64,000 bases of DNA from Candidatus Brachybacter algidus (GCA_016711705.1 JADJSK010000006.1:62001-126000); one strand, 5' to 3'. Positions 8,518-16,957 are shown, counted from the first letter of the stretch. The notes: generated from the letters alone by a model not told the origin. Made by a program: numbers and translations.

Positions 8518-9477
8518 ATGAATATCAACGATATAGTTTCGACAGGAAAAAAGGCCACCAGGGACGGTTTTGGTGAAGGCTTGCACGAAGCAGGACGAAG
8601 AAATGACCAGGTGATCGCACTTTGTGCAGATTTACTTGGTTCACTAAAAATGGAAGCTTTTATAGAAGATTTTCCTGACAGGTTTGTACAGATGGGTATT
8701 GCCGAAGCTAATATGATGTCCGTCGCTGCAGGCCTTTCTACTACTGGTAAGATCCCTTTTACCGGTACATTTGCCAATTTTTCTACAGGAAGAGTATACG
8801 ACCAAATCCGCCAATCTATTGCTTACTCAGGCAAAAATGTAAAAATTTGTGCTTCTCATGCTGGGCTTACCCTGGGTGAAGATGGAGCAACTCATCAGAT
8901 ACTGGAAGATATCGGCATGATGCGCATGCTTCCGGGCATGACGGTGATCTGCCCGATTGACGCTAATCAAACTAAAAATGCGGTGCTTGCTATTTTGGAT
9001 CATGTAGGTCCGGTATACTTGAGGTTCGGAAGACCTGACTGGCCGGTATTTACAGGAGTGGACGAACCATTTATCATAGGTAAGGCGCAGACGCTGGGTA
9101 GTGGAACAGATGTAAGCATCATGGCGACTGGACTAATGGTATGGAATGCAGTAGAAGCGGCGAAACAATTAGAGGCTCAAGGCATCTCTTGTGATGTCAT
9201 CAGTATTCCGACGATCAAGCCGCTGGACGAAGCTGCTATCGTCGCCTCCTTGGCTCGAACAGGTTGTGCAGTCACTGTCGAAGAACATCAGATCAATGGC
9301 GGTCTTGGCGATGCAGTGGCTCATGTAGCTGCTAAAAATACTGCTTGTCCAATGGAATTTATTGGTGTCAAGGACAGCTTTGGTGAAAGCGGAAAACCAA
9401 TGGATCTTTTGAAAAAATATGGCCTGGACGTGCCAGATATCGTCAATGCAGCTCTAAAAGTTATAAAAAGAAAATAA
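8518..9477 (+). CDS. Transketolase, C-terminal (pyrimidine-binding) subunit
   Basis: This 319-residue partner of the preceding subunit carries the pyrimidine-binding domain and the C-terminal transketolase domain. The catalytic glutamate that activates the TPP aminopyrimidine lies in QMGIAEANMMSVAAGL (near residue 65). FTGTFANFSTGRVYDQIRQ and HAGLTLGEDGATHQ follow, and then the C-terminal domain (GKAQTLGSGTDVSIMATGLMVW...). The catalytic tetramer is expected to need both subunits. The three-base spacing to the N-terminal gene indicates translational coupling. A PLP enzyme of sulfur amino acid metabolism follows closely on the same strand. Confidence 0.95.
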   Translation: MNINDIVSTGKKATRDGFGEGLHEAGRRNDQVIALCADLLGSLKMEAFIEDFPDRFVQMGIAEANMMSVAAGLSTTGKIPFTGTFANFSTGRVYDQIRQSIAYSGKNVKICASHAGLTLGEDGATHQILEDIGMMRMLPGMTVICPIDANQTKNAVLAILDHVGPVYLRFGRPDWPVFTGVDEPFIIGKAQTLGSGTDVSIMATGLMVWNAVEAAKQLEAQGISCDVISIPTIKPLDEAAIVASLARTGCAVTVEEHQINGGLGDAVAHVAAKNTACPMEFIGVKDSFGESGKPMDLLKKYGLDVPDIVNAALKVIKRK

Positions 9478-9519
9478 TGGCTAAAAAAAGTGAAAGAAAC
9501 AGCTCACGGACCCAAATCA

Positions 9520-10659
9520 ATGAAGTTCAATAGTAAGGTCATCCATGCAGGAGTATCTCCGGATCCTTCAACTGGAGCTATCATGACACCGATATTCCAG
9601 ACGTCTACTTATGTTCAGGATGAACCGGGTGTGCACAAAGGACACGAATACGGCCGCACCAGCAATCCTACAAGGTCTGCACTTGAAGCCAATCTAGCAG
9701 CTTTGGAGAATGGAAAGTATGGACTTTGCTTCTCAAGTGGGCTCGGAGCTATGGATACCTTGCTGAAAATGCTCAATCCTGGCGATGAGATCATTTCTAC
9801 CAATGACCTCTATGGCGGTTCGTACAGGTTGATGACACGCGTTTACGGTCGATTCGGTATCAAAAGTCATTTTATTGATTTAAATGACACTGTTCAGCTG
9901 GAAAAATTGATCAATCCACGCACCAGACTTATCTGGATAGAAACACCAACTAACCCGATGTTGAATATCGTCGACATTAGAAAAGTGACGAAGATCGCTG
10001 AGAAATACGGCATCATCACTTGTGTGGACAATACTTTCGCTTCACCTTATCTTCAGCGTCCTCTGGATCTGGGAGCAGATATAATTCTTCATTCTTGTAC
10101 CAAATATCTTGGTGGCCATAGTGATGCGGTCCTTGGAGCATTGGTGTGCAATAAAAAAGAAATTGACGATCAACTGAGATTTTTGCAGAATGCATGTGGA
10201 GCGACACCCGGACCAATGGATTGTTTCCTTATACTTAGAGGTATTAAAACATTACATATAAGAATGAAGCGCGCATGTCGCAATGCAGGAAGACTTGCTG
10301 AATTTTTGAAGAATCACCCTGCCATAAATAAAGTTAATTACCCGGGATTTAAGACACATCCTAGCCATCAACTTGCATCTACACAGATGAGTGACTATGG
10401 GGCTATGGTTTCTTTTGACCTGAAAAAAGATTCATTGGAATCTGCTATCGGAGTACTCAAGAAATTCAAAATGTTTAGCCTTGCAGAATCTCTTGGAGGT
10501 GTAGAGTCTTTGGTAGGGCATCCTTCTACAATGACACATGCTTCTATTCCAAGAGAGGAACGTCTGAAAGTTGGACTTACAGATTCATTGATCCGATTGA
10601 GTGTAGGCATCGAAGATATCGAAGATCTTATGGCTGACCTTGATCAGGCTTTGAGTTAA
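9520..10659 (+). CDS. Cys/Met-metabolism PLP enzyme (cystathionine gamma-synthase/lyase type)
   Basis: A pyridoxal-phosphate enzyme of the trans-sulfuration family, cytosolic, either making cystathionine or splitting it. The family signature is clear: YGRTSNPTRSALE near the start, FSSGLGAMDTLL (PLP phosphate), ETPTNPMLNIVDI, VDNTFASPYLQRPLDLGADI, and the Schiff-base lysine in HSCTKYLGGHSD. The C-terminus keeps SLGGVESLVGHPSTMTHA and the substrate arginine in IRLSVGIED. The ATG at 9520 (MKFNSKVIHAG) matches the usual family start. The frame stays open to a GTG at 9490. If the seven-A run at 9483-9489 were six, it would join an ATG at 9477 overlapping the transketolase stop. Synthase and lyase cannot be told apart by eye. 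Confidence 0.9.
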   Translation: MKFNSKVIHAGVSPDPSTGAIMTPIFQTSTYVQDEPGVHKGHEYGRTSNPTRSALEANLAALENGKYGLCFSSGLGAMDTLLKMLNPGDEIISTNDLYGGSYRLMTRVYGRFGIKSHFIDLNDTVQLEKLINPRTRLIWIETPTNPMLNIVDIRKVTKIAEKYGIITCVDNTFASPYLQRPLDLGADIILHSCTKYLGGHSDAVLGALVCNKKEIDDQLRFLQNACGATPGPMDCFLILRGIKTLHIRMKRACRNAGRLAEFLKNHPAINKVNYPGFKTHPSHQLASTQMSDYGAMVSFDLKKDSLESAIGVLKKFKMFSLAESLGGVESLVGHPSTMTHASIPREERLKVGLTDSLIRLSVGIEDIEDLMADLDQALS

Positions 10660-10798
10660 TGGGTTAGCAAGGATTGATGTACTGAATCATTAAGGACAAG
10701 CACAGAGTTTAAGTTATTCAAGAGAGGTAAGAATTGGGGTAAGTAACCTGGTTTGGAGTCTGCTTTTGCCGCTTCTGGTTTATAGAGCCATATATCTC

Positions 10799-10939
10799 GG
10801 TGCGCTGCACCTTGGTACTGCCCTTATTTTATTTTCTATAAATACAAAGGTGCGCTGCACCAATGCAATGCAAAAAAGGTGCAGCGCACCAAAATATTTG
10901 TAGTAATTAATGTGCAAGAGAAATAAGGTGCAGCGCACC
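10799..10939. repeat. Cluster of four REP-like GC-rich hairpins
   Basis: Four copies of the near-palindrome GGTGCGCTGCACC occur in an otherwise AT-rich intergenic region. Two are in one orientation (10799-10811, 10849-10861) and two are inverted (10878-10890, 10927-10939). The 2+2 inverted arrangement is what REP/BIME elements mobilised by REP-associated transposases look like; no such transposase is in the window. Confidence 0.7.
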
Positions 10940-11504
10940 GTGATATGAAATATTTGGTTACTTAATAAATGCGTTTTTTAGACACCCTGTTAGAGATTGA
11001 ATAATGATAACTCAATTTGCAACAAGTGATGCATGAAAATATCCTTAAAAGCCTGCGAACCTCACCGTTATGGTTTAAATTGCCAACAAAAATTTGAAAT
11101 AGGTCATAAGTTGAACTATTGGTCAACTAAAGTATTATGGCACGCTTAAATTTTCAATTTAGTTAAAATTATCACCTATATATAATTCATAAAAAAAACC
11201 CTTGAAAAGGGTTGAATAACAATAGCCGCGGGTGCAAGCCGTGGTGGATTAAGGCGTTCAACCAACCCTGAATTAGGTTGAATTATTTACCTAAATTAAA
11301 TATGTCAGATTCATTTCTTTTTAAGTTAAATTGAAATAAAAAAGTAAGCTATTAAAAGCTTGTCCGACAAATGCCATGACGGCGGTGTCAATTCTATTCC
11401 CGCAGCCACACCATCCATAAAAAGTAAAAATTATAAATCAATTAACGATACGCCATCTACCTTCTAAAATCAACCATCTACCTTAGGTTTTTAACTGCCG
11501 AACC
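10940..11504. other. Intergenic region with minus-strand terminator and MITE remnant
   Basis: No open reading frame is supported here. It holds three things: a minus-strand intrinsic terminator (11190-11213); a stretch to its right (about 11215-11420) with several short inverted repeats that could be a minus-strand RNA ending at that terminator; and, at about 11441-11503, a sequence matching the inverted left end of the MITE-like element at 17120-17340. Confidence 0.35.
11190..11213 (-). terminator. Intrinsic terminator on the minus strand
   Basis: Read on the minus strand: a 7-bp stem AACCCTT/AAGGGTT (11213-11207 with 11203-11197) with a three-base loop, followed by eight T. No annotated minus-strand gene lies to its right, so it may end an unannotated RNA or an antisense transcript. 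Confidence 0.6.
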
Positions 11505-11520
11505 ATGACTTTATATTATA

Positions 11521-11805
11521 TTGAGCTTTAAATCAATTACTTTGGAAACAGTATTTAACTGGAATAACTATTCGAAGAAGCAGGATGACCTGCATATCAT
11601 TTGTTATCTGGAAGGCGAGCTGCTTTATTGTTGTGAATATACCGACAATCAACACGATTATCAGATGGAGATAAAGTGTCGGTTGAAGGATTTTGCCATC
11701 GATGAAAAGGAGTCAGTTATGAAATGCAAAAGTTTCATATTAAAACATTTTGGATTAAAAGCTCTTGAAGCAATAGAGATAAAACTTAAAGAGGAAAGAG
11801 GTTGA
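11521..11805 (+). CDS. Small hypothetical protein
   Basis: A small acidic cytosolic protein (94 residues from TTG 11521) that I do not recognise; there is no signal peptide or membrane segment. The TTG start is doubtful. An ATG at 11505 gives MTLYYIEL and then a stop at 11529-11531. Removing one T from the run 11527-11529 would give MTLYYIELKSITLETVF, which reads smoothly into this frame. A one-base insertion error and a true start at 11505 are therefore likely. The sequence has an LHIICYLEGELLYCCEYTD strand pair and a helical C-terminus rich in Lys/Glu. Its stop overlaps the start of the next gene, so the two are translationally coupled. A remnant of a repeat element lies just upstream. Confidence 0.6.
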   Translation: MSFKSITLETVFNWNNYSKKQDDLHIICYLEGELLYCCEYTDNQHDYQMEIKCRLKDFAIDEKESVMKCKSFILKHFGLKALEAIEIKLKEERG

Positions 11806-12461
11806 TAGAAAATGAATTTTTGTTATTCAGGCAATTTATTCTTAAAGATGAGGCATTGGCCCTTGTTAAAAAATTAGATGAAGGTGGCATAGAGGCCATC
11901 CTTGGGGACAATAAAGCTCCATTTGATGTGACATTTAGTGGGAATACTTCGATGGATAAATATGATGTCAAAATAAGAAAGAGAGACTTTGAAAGTGCAG
12001 ACCTACTCATTGCAGAAACCTCTGATGAAGCTATCCATGACCTGCCGAATGATTATTATTTATATTCATTTACTATTGATGAATTATATCAGATCCTTGC
12101 CCGATATGATGAATGGGGTGAGATAGATATTGCACTTGCAAAAAAAATACTGACCGAACGTGGAGAGAACATAGATGATGAATTGATAAGTATTTACAAA
12201 AAGAAACGACTTACCCAGCTCGCCCTACCCGAGAAAGTCAATAAAGGTTGGCTAATAGTCTCTTATTTCCTTGCATTGAGCGGTATCTATGGCATCGCAT
12301 TTGGCCATATTATTTACTCATCTAACAAGACACTTCCGGATGGAAAGGTGGTACCAACCTACACAGAAAATGATCGCAAAGCAGGGAAAATCATCTTTTA
12401 TATTGGATTATTAGCCTGCATTATTTTCCTATTAATGAAGATTTTTATTAATAAATTATAG
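11802..12461 (+). CDS. DUF2007-like N-terminus, two-TM membrane protein
   Basis: A 219-residue protein. The first 70 residues (LFRQFILKDEALALVKKLDEGGIEAILGDNKAPFD...VKIRKRDFESADLLI) resemble the DUF2007 type of putative signal-transducing domain. A soluble helical middle follows (DELYQILARYDEWGEIDIALAKKILTERG). The C-terminus has two membrane helices, GWLIVSYFLALSGIYGIAFG (about 147-166) and IIFYIGLLACIIFLLMKIF (about 194-213). The start is TTG at 11802, overlapping the previous stop (TTGATAG). Its function is unknown; the operon partner is also unknown. The aromatic operon leader begins about 140 bases downstream. Confidence 0.65.
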   Translation: MIENEFLLFRQFILKDEALALVKKLDEGGIEAILGDNKAPFDVTFSGNTSMDKYDVKIRKRDFESADLLIAETSDEAIHDLPNDYYLYSFTIDELYQILARYDEWGEIDIALAKKILTERGENIDDELISIYKKKRLTQLALPEKVNKGWLIVSYFLALSGIYGIAFGHIIYSSNKTLPDGKVVPTYTENDRKAGKIIFYIGLLACIIFLLMKIFINKL

Positions 12462-12600
12462 AAAATATATAGTAAAGAATAAAAATTTTAGTCTATAAAA
12501 CATAATAGCAATGGACTTTTGACCAATTTCTAACCAAAGTCATAAAAATTAAATAAATAAAAATAGGTTATTTTATTTTTAATAAGTATACATTTACAAT

Positions 12601-12657
12601 ATGAACACAGCGCAAGGATTCGGATTTTTTTATTTTTATTTTTACTTTAGAGAGTAG
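12601..12657 (+). CDS. Phe/Tyr-rich leader peptide of the pheA operon
   Basis: An 18-codon open frame, MNTAQGFGFFYFYFYFRE, stop TAG at 12655-12657. Nine of the last twelve residues are Phe (6) or Tyr (3), clustered in 12619-12648, just upstream of genes that make exactly these two amino acids. Such composition is the hallmark of ribosome-dependent attenuation leaders (established for pheA, trp and his leaders in other bacteria). A weak promoter candidate (GACTTTTG, 12514-12521) lies upstream. The Phe/Tyr run is far from what chance AT-rich DNA would give in register with a start, a stop and the terminator pair that follows. Confidence 0.8.
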   Translation: MNTAQGFGFFYFYFYFRE

Positions 12658-12730
12658 GCCGGATCGCTTTTGCTATAATTAAGATATAAATTAATAAACA
12701 TAAGAATCCTGGCCGCAAGCCGGGATTTTT
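12657..12730 (+). promoter_or_regulatory. Antiterminator/terminator attenuator of the pheA operon
   Basis: Two mutually exclusive structures are visible. Terminator: AATCCTGGC (12705-12713) pairs with GCCGGGATT (12719-12727) with one G-U, loop CGCAA, then a T run (12726-12730). Antiterminator: GGCCGGAT (12657-12664), starting at the last base of the leader stop codon, pairs with ATCCTGGCC (12706-12714) with one bulged T. A ribosome stalled at Phe/Tyr codons leaves 12657-12664 free, so the antiterminator forms and pheA is read. A ribosome reaching the stop codon covers it and the terminator forms. The pairing is read directly from the sequence; the mechanism is inferred by analogy. Confidence 0.75.
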
Positions 12731-12742
12731 CATTTTAAGTCA

Positions 12743-13603
12743 ATGAATAATCCAATTTTAAATAACCATACTCCAATAAAAAAGATAGCCATTCAGGGTT
12801 ATGAGGGAAGTTTCCATCAGGAAGCAGCGTTGAATTTCTTTGGTGAACATATAACTATCCTACCTTGTGATAATTTTCCTGAAGTTTTCAAAGTTGTGGA
12901 TGATGCCGCCCAGTCTGACGCCGCTGTAATAGCTATAGAGAACTCGATAGTAGGTAGCATCCTGCCCAATTATAATCTTCTACAAGAGAGTAAGCTCATG
13001 ATTACCGGCGAGATCTATCTCAATATTAGCCAAAATCTTCTGGTATATCCGGGCGTACGAATAGAGGATGTCCGTGAAGTTCGTTCGCATCATATGGCCA
13101 TAAGACAATGTAGAAATTATCTGCTCGACTTTGACTGGAAAGTGATAGAAACAGAAGACACTGCTCTTAGTGCCAAACACATCAGACAGCATCACAGCAA
13201 ACATATAGCTGCTATCGCTTCCAAACTGGCTGCCGATATGTATGGTCTTGAAATTCTTGCACCGGACATCCATACGATGAAAACTAATTATACAAGATTT
13301 CTGGTCCTGGAAAGAGAAAAGCAAGCTATGCCAGTACCGGATGCAAACAAAGCTTCTGTCAATTTCAACACCAATCATTCCATGGGAAGTCTGGCCAAAG
13401 TGCTTACTGCCATCGCTGATGGGGGCATCAACCTCAGCAAGTTGCAGAGCTTCCCGATTCCTGGTAGTGAATGGCTATATTCCTTTCATGTCGACATGGA
13501 GTTTGATTCAATCGAACAATTTGATAAAGTAATAAACATGATCCGATCTCTTACAGTGGAATTGAAAATATATGGTGTGTACAAAAAGGGAAGTACCATT
13601 TAA
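12743..13603 (+). CDS. pheA: Prephenate dehydratase with C-terminal ACT domain
   Basis: Converts prephenate to phenylpyruvate in phenylalanine synthesis, cytosolic. The dehydratase domain (about 11-190) starts IAIQGYEGSFHQEAA. It keeps AVIAIENSIVGSI, GEIYLNISQNLLV, the IASKLAADMYGLEIL segment and the family TRF motif in NYTRFLVLER. The ACT domain (about 205-280) contains GSLAKVLTAIADGGINLSKLQSFPIPG, which normally binds phenylalanine for feedback inhibition. At 286 residues it is monofunctional; chorismate mutase is supplied by the DAHP synthase fusion further down. It is the first gene after the Phe/Tyr attenuator, and the aminotransferase starts 11 bases after its stop. Confidence 0.95.
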   Translation: MNNPILNNHTPIKKIAIQGYEGSFHQEAALNFFGEHITILPCDNFPEVFKVVDDAAQSDAAVIAIENSIVGSILPNYNLLQESKLMITGEIYLNISQNLLVYPGVRIEDVREVRSHHMAIRQCRNYLLDFDWKVIETEDTALSAKHIRQHHSKHIAAIASKLAADMYGLEILAPDIHTMKTNYTRFLVLEREKQAMPVPDANKASVNFNTNHSMGSLAKVLTAIADGGINLSKLQSFPIPGSEWLYSFHVDMEFDSIEQFDKVINMIRSLTVELKIYGVYKKGSTI

Positions 13604-13614
13604 AAGAAAGATAA

Positions 13615-14799
13615 ATGATCAAAGAAAGTATTAAAACCGCGACAAGGCTGGATGGTATCGGAGAATATTATTTCTCGACCAAACTCAAAGAAATCGATGT
13701 ACTCAATAAAGCCGGCAAGAATATCATCAATCTTGGAATAGGTAGTCCTGATCTGCCTCCTCATCCTGATGTCATAGAAGAGCTTAATAAACAGAGCCAA
13801 AGGCCCGATGTACATGCCTATCAGAATTATAAAGGAAGCCCCATATTGCGACAGGCCATAAGTAATTGGTATGCGCAATGGTACAATGTCGAACTTGATC
13901 CAGTTTCAGAGATTTTGCCGCTGATGGGATCTAAAGAAGGTATTATGCACATATGTATGACTTACCTTGATAAAGACGATATAGTGCTGATTCCTAATCC
14001 CGGATATCCAACTTATAGCAGCGCTGTGAGGTTGGCGGGTGGCCAAGTTGCAGCATACACATTGGATGAGTCGAAGAATTGGGCACCTGATTTTGCAGAA
14101 CTTGATTCTATTGTTTTATCGGCTAATCATCCCGTGAAAATGTTGTTTGTCAGCTATCCTCACATGCCAACAGGTGCGAGTTCGGATCGGGATATTTTTG
14201 AAAAACTTGTCCGATTTGCTATCAAACATGATATACTTATCATTCATGACAACCCATATAGCTTTATCTTGAATGATAGTCCGATGAGCATGTTAGAAAT
14301 TCATGGAGCTAAGGAAGCCGTCATAGAGCTTAATTCCTTGTCTAAGTCTCACAATATGGCGGGATGGAGAGTTGGAATGATATGTGCGGCAGAACAAAGG
14401 ATCAATGAGATCATCCGTTTCAAAAGTAACATGGATAGCGGAATGTTCTTGCCCGTCCAACTTGCTGCAGCAAAAGCATTAGAACTAGGAAAGGATTGGT
14501 TCGATCAATTAAACGAAGTTTATAAAGAACGGAGGGAGAAGGTGTACGAATTACTAGCATTGTTGAAATGTACCTTTCATACCGATCAAAACGGAATGTT
14601 TGTTTGGGCAAAATGTCCTATTGATTGTAAAGATGGTTTTCAATTAAGTGACGATGTGCTGTACAATGCGAATGTGTTTATAACTCCGGGTGGTATCTTC
14701 GGAAGTGCAGGTTGCAATTTTGTAAGAGTAAGTCTTTGCAGTACTAATGAGAAACTCGATGAAGCAATTAAGCGAATAAAAACAGCTGATCTATGGTAG
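13615..14799 (+). CDS. Class I/II PLP aminotransferase of the Phe/Tyr operon
   Basis: A 394-residue cytosolic fold-type I aminotransferase. It starts after an 11-base gap following pheA and overlaps tyrA by 7 bases. The fold signature is present: NLGIGSPDLPPHP at the start, PNPGYPTYSSAVRLAGG, IIHDNPYSFIL, and the PLP-binding lysine in LNSLSKSHNMAGWRVGM, with the substrate arginine in NFVRVSLC near the C-terminus. The usual YPNNPTG loop reads YPHMPTG. Its place between pheA and tyrA says it most likely transaminates phenylpyruvate and 4-hydroxyphenylpyruvate (inference). Relatives also act on LL-diaminopimelate, methionine or aspartate, so the substrate is not certain. Confidence 0.88.
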   Translation: MIKESIKTATRLDGIGEYYFSTKLKEIDVLNKAGKNIINLGIGSPDLPPHPDVIEELNKQSQRPDVHAYQNYKGSPILRQAISNWYAQWYNVELDPVSEILPLMGSKEGIMHICMTYLDKDDIVLIPNPGYPTYSSAVRLAGGQVAAYTLDESKNWAPDFAELDSIVLSANHPVKMLFVSYPHMPTGASSDRDIFEKLVRFAIKHDILIIHDNPYSFILNDSPMSMLEIHGAKEAVIELNSLSKSHNMAGWRVGMICAAEQRINEIIRFKSNMDSGMFLPVQLAAAKALELGKDWFDQLNEVYKERREKVYELLALLKCTFHTDQNGMFVWAKCPIDCKDGFQLSDDVLYNANVFITPGGIFGSAGCNFVRVSLCSTNEKLDEAIKRIKTADLW

Positions 14800-15632
14800 T
14801 CACGGTGATAGGTATGGGGCTGATCGGTGGGTCTTTGGCGCTTTCCTTGCGTGAACATGGGCTATCTAGCAAAATAATTGTAGTAGATCAGAATGATGTA
14901 CATGTGGAGAGGGCCTTGGCCTTGGGTTTAGCGGATGAGACTAGGGGGCTGTTGGATGCAATAAATGTTTCCGAGCTCATTATTTTAGCCGTTCCGGTTG
15001 ATATTGCTGTAAAACTTTGTCCGCAAATACTTGATCTTGTTACCGATCAGATGGTCTTTGATGTTGGATCTACCAAGTCTAGCATTCTACAAGCCATCCA
15101 CAATCATCCGAATCGAGGGCGTTTTGTCGCCAGTCATCCCATGTGGGGAACAGAATTCAGTGGCCCAGATGCTGCCATCTCGGGAGCTTTTGTCGGAAAG
15201 GCAGTTGTAATAACTGATCCTGAACACAGTGATAAGATTGTTCTGGAAAAAATAGAATCTATCTTTTCAATTCTTGGGCTCCATATTTTGAAAATGAGTA
15301 GTGCAGACCATGATCTTCATGCAGCTTATGTAAGTCACATTTCGCACATCACTTCATTTGCATTGGCCAATACAGTGCTGGAAAAAGAAAGAGAAGAAGA
15401 TACCATTTTCCAGTTGGCAAGTGGTGGATTCGAAAGCACAGTCCGCCTCGCAAAGAGTAATCCAGCGATGTGGGTGCCGATCTTCATGCAGAACAAGGAA
15501 AATGTCCTGGATGTATTGAATGAGCACATCTCACAATTAAGAAAATTTAAAAGTTGCCTCGAAAAAGAAAACTATGAATATCTATACGAACTCATTGAAA
15601 ATGCGAATCGGATAGGGAAGATATTGCCGTGA
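14793..15632 (+). CDS. tyrA: Prephenate dehydrogenase
   Basis: Oxidatively decarboxylates prephenate to 4-hydroxyphenylpyruvate, the tyrosine branch, using NAD(P). The N-terminus has the Rossmann dinucleotide motif VIGMGLIGGSLALSL. The family motifs VFDVGSTKSSIL and SHPMWGTEFSGPDAA follow, the latter with the substrate-binding histidine. The helical dimerisation domain carries HDLHAAYVSHISHITSFALA. Its 279 residues match the monofunctional enzyme; no ACT or mutase domain is attached. The ATG overlaps the end of the aminotransferase frame by 7 bases, which indicates translational coupling. It closes the attenuator-controlled cluster with both branch-point enzymes. Confidence 0.93.
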   Translation: MVVTVIGMGLIGGSLALSLREHGLSSKIIVVDQNDVHVERALALGLADETRGLLDAINVSELIILAVPVDIAVKLCPQILDLVTDQMVFDVGSTKSSILQAIHNHPNRGRFVASHPMWGTEFSGPDAAISGAFVGKAVVITDPEHSDKIVLEKIESIFSILGLHILKMSSADHDLHAAYVSHISHITSFALANTVLEKEREEDTIFQLASGGFESTVRLAKSNPAMWVPIFMQNKENVLDVLNEHISQLRKFKSCLEKENYEYLYELIENANRIGKILP

Positions 15633-15866
15633 AAGAAATGGTGAATTATAAATGATGAATTATAAATGATGTGATAACTATATAAATCGAAAGCAAACGT
15701 AACGCCATACTAACTTCTAACTTCTAATTTTAATTTTAAACATGAAAATACTAATTGGTAACGAACAATGGATATTAACCACAAAGCATGATCACATCCG
15801 TAACGCCATTCTAATTTCTAACTTCTAACTTCTAATTTTTTTAATAACAATTAACAATCATACACC

Positions 15867-16358
15867 ATGATACAGACATTAAACACAACAAAACCGATCG
15901 AAGAGATCTTAAACAAAAAGCCTTTGATCATCTCCGGACCATGCAGTGCAGAGACAGAGGAACAAGTCATTGCAACAGCCACCAGGCTTGCAGCCACAGG
16001 TAAAGTTGATATCCTGCGTGCAGGAATCTGGAAGCCAAGGACCCGTCCGGGAAGTTTCGAAGGAATCGGCACCAAAGGTCTTCCTTGGCTGCAGCGAGCG
16101 AAAAGGGAAACCGGATTACCGGTGACAGTTGAAGTTGCTACAGCGAAGCAAGTGGAAGATGCCTTGCATTTTGATGTAGATGTGCTGTGGATAGGTGCCA
16201 GAAGTACAGTCAATCCATTCAGTATACAAGAAATGGCCGATGCATTAAGAGGAGTTGACGTGCCCGTATTGATTAAAAATCCAATCAATCCTGATCTTGA
16301 ACTTTGGACTGGAGCCGTTGAAAGGATTGCAAAAGCAGGGATTAAAAAATCGGTTTAA
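15867..16358 (+). CDS. DAHP synthase/chorismate mutase, N-terminal fragment (frameshifted)
   Basis: First half of a 3-deoxy-7-phosphoheptulonate synthase, the entry enzyme of the shikimate pathway (condenses PEP and erythrose-4-phosphate). It contains PLIISGPCSAETEEQV, LRAGIWKPRTRPGSFEG (PEP/phosphate binding), LPVTVEVATAKQVE, VLWIGARSTVNPF and LIKNPINPDLELWTGA, all typical of the class also found fused to chorismate mutase. The frame ends AGIKKSV because the A run 16344-16349 has six A where seven are needed. With seven A the reading continues KIGLIHRGFSSYGNAEYRNAP, exactly the expected metal-site region. The gap between tyrA and this gene (15633-15866) holds TTCTAAC-type heptamers, so it may have its own promoter. 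Confidence 0.9.
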   Translation: MIQTLNTTKPIEEILNKKPLIISGPCSAETEEQVIATATRLAATGKVDILRAGIWKPRTRPGSFEGIGTKGLPWLQRAKRETGLPVTVEVATAKQVEDALHFDVDVLWIGARSTVNPFSIQEMADALRGVDVPVLIKNPINPDLELWTGAVERIAKAGIKKSV

Positions 16359-16408
16359 TTCACCGAGGATTCTCATCCTATGGCAATGCTGAATACAGAA
16401 ACGCTCCG

Positions 16409-16957
16409 ATGTGGCACCTAGCCATTGAGATGAAGCGTAGAAATCCGGAATTGATCTTTATCAATGATCCGTCTCACATTTGTGGTCGAAGAGACATACT
16501 CATGGAAACAGCTCAAAAGGCTATAAATCTTGATTATGATGGCCTCATGATAGAAAGCCACATAGATCCTGACAATGCTTGGAGCGATGCTAAACAGCAA
16601 GTTACTCCGGAAAGATTGGCACAAATGCTTGAGTCCATGATCTGGAGACATGAAGCTCCGGAGAGTGAAGATTCACTTTCAAGACTCGAGAAGATGCGTC
16701 AACAAATCAGCCATCTTGATGATGAATTGATGCAAATACTTGGTCAAAGGATGAAGATCGCTGATGAAATTGGTTCTTTCAAAAAGGAGAACAATATTAC
16801 CATCCTTCAGACTACCAGATGGAATGAAATATTATCAACTGCATTTGCCAAAGGAGACATGCTTGGGTTGAGCCAAGAATTTATTACAAGGTATTTTGAT
16901 GCAGTGCACATGGAGAGTATTAACCATCAGAATAAGGTGATGGATGGGGAGGGGTGA
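16409..16957 (+). CDS. DAHP synthase/chorismate mutase, C-terminal fragment (frameshifted)
   Basis: Continuation of the preceding gene after the one-base A-run shift; the ATG at 16409 is internal. Residues 1-90 finish the DAHP synthase barrel (NPELIFINDPSHICGRRDIL, GLMIESHIDPDNAWSDAKQQV). Residues about 95-180 form an AroQ-type chorismate mutase domain: SRLEKMRQQISHLDDELMQILGQRMKIADEIG, with the arginine and lysine positions of the fold, ending in FITRYFDAVHMESI. The repaired enzyme would be about 363 residues, normal for Bacteroidota bifunctional DAHP synthase/chorismate mutase, and would supply prephenate to both pheA and tyrA. Confidence 0.88.
   Translation: MWHLAIEMKRRNPELIFINDPSHICGRRDILMETAQKAINLDYDGLMIESHIDPDNAWSDAKQQVTPERLAQMLESMIWRHEAPESEDSLSRLEKMRQQISHLDDELMQILGQRMKIADEIGSFKKENNITILQTTRWNEILSTAFAKGDMLGLSQEFITRYFDAVHMESINHQNKVMDGEG

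Noticed and set aside
7621..9477. Transketolase as a frameshifted single gene
   Set aside because: Both halves have clean ends, proper domain boundaries and a normal three-base gap; split transketolase is usual in this phylum.
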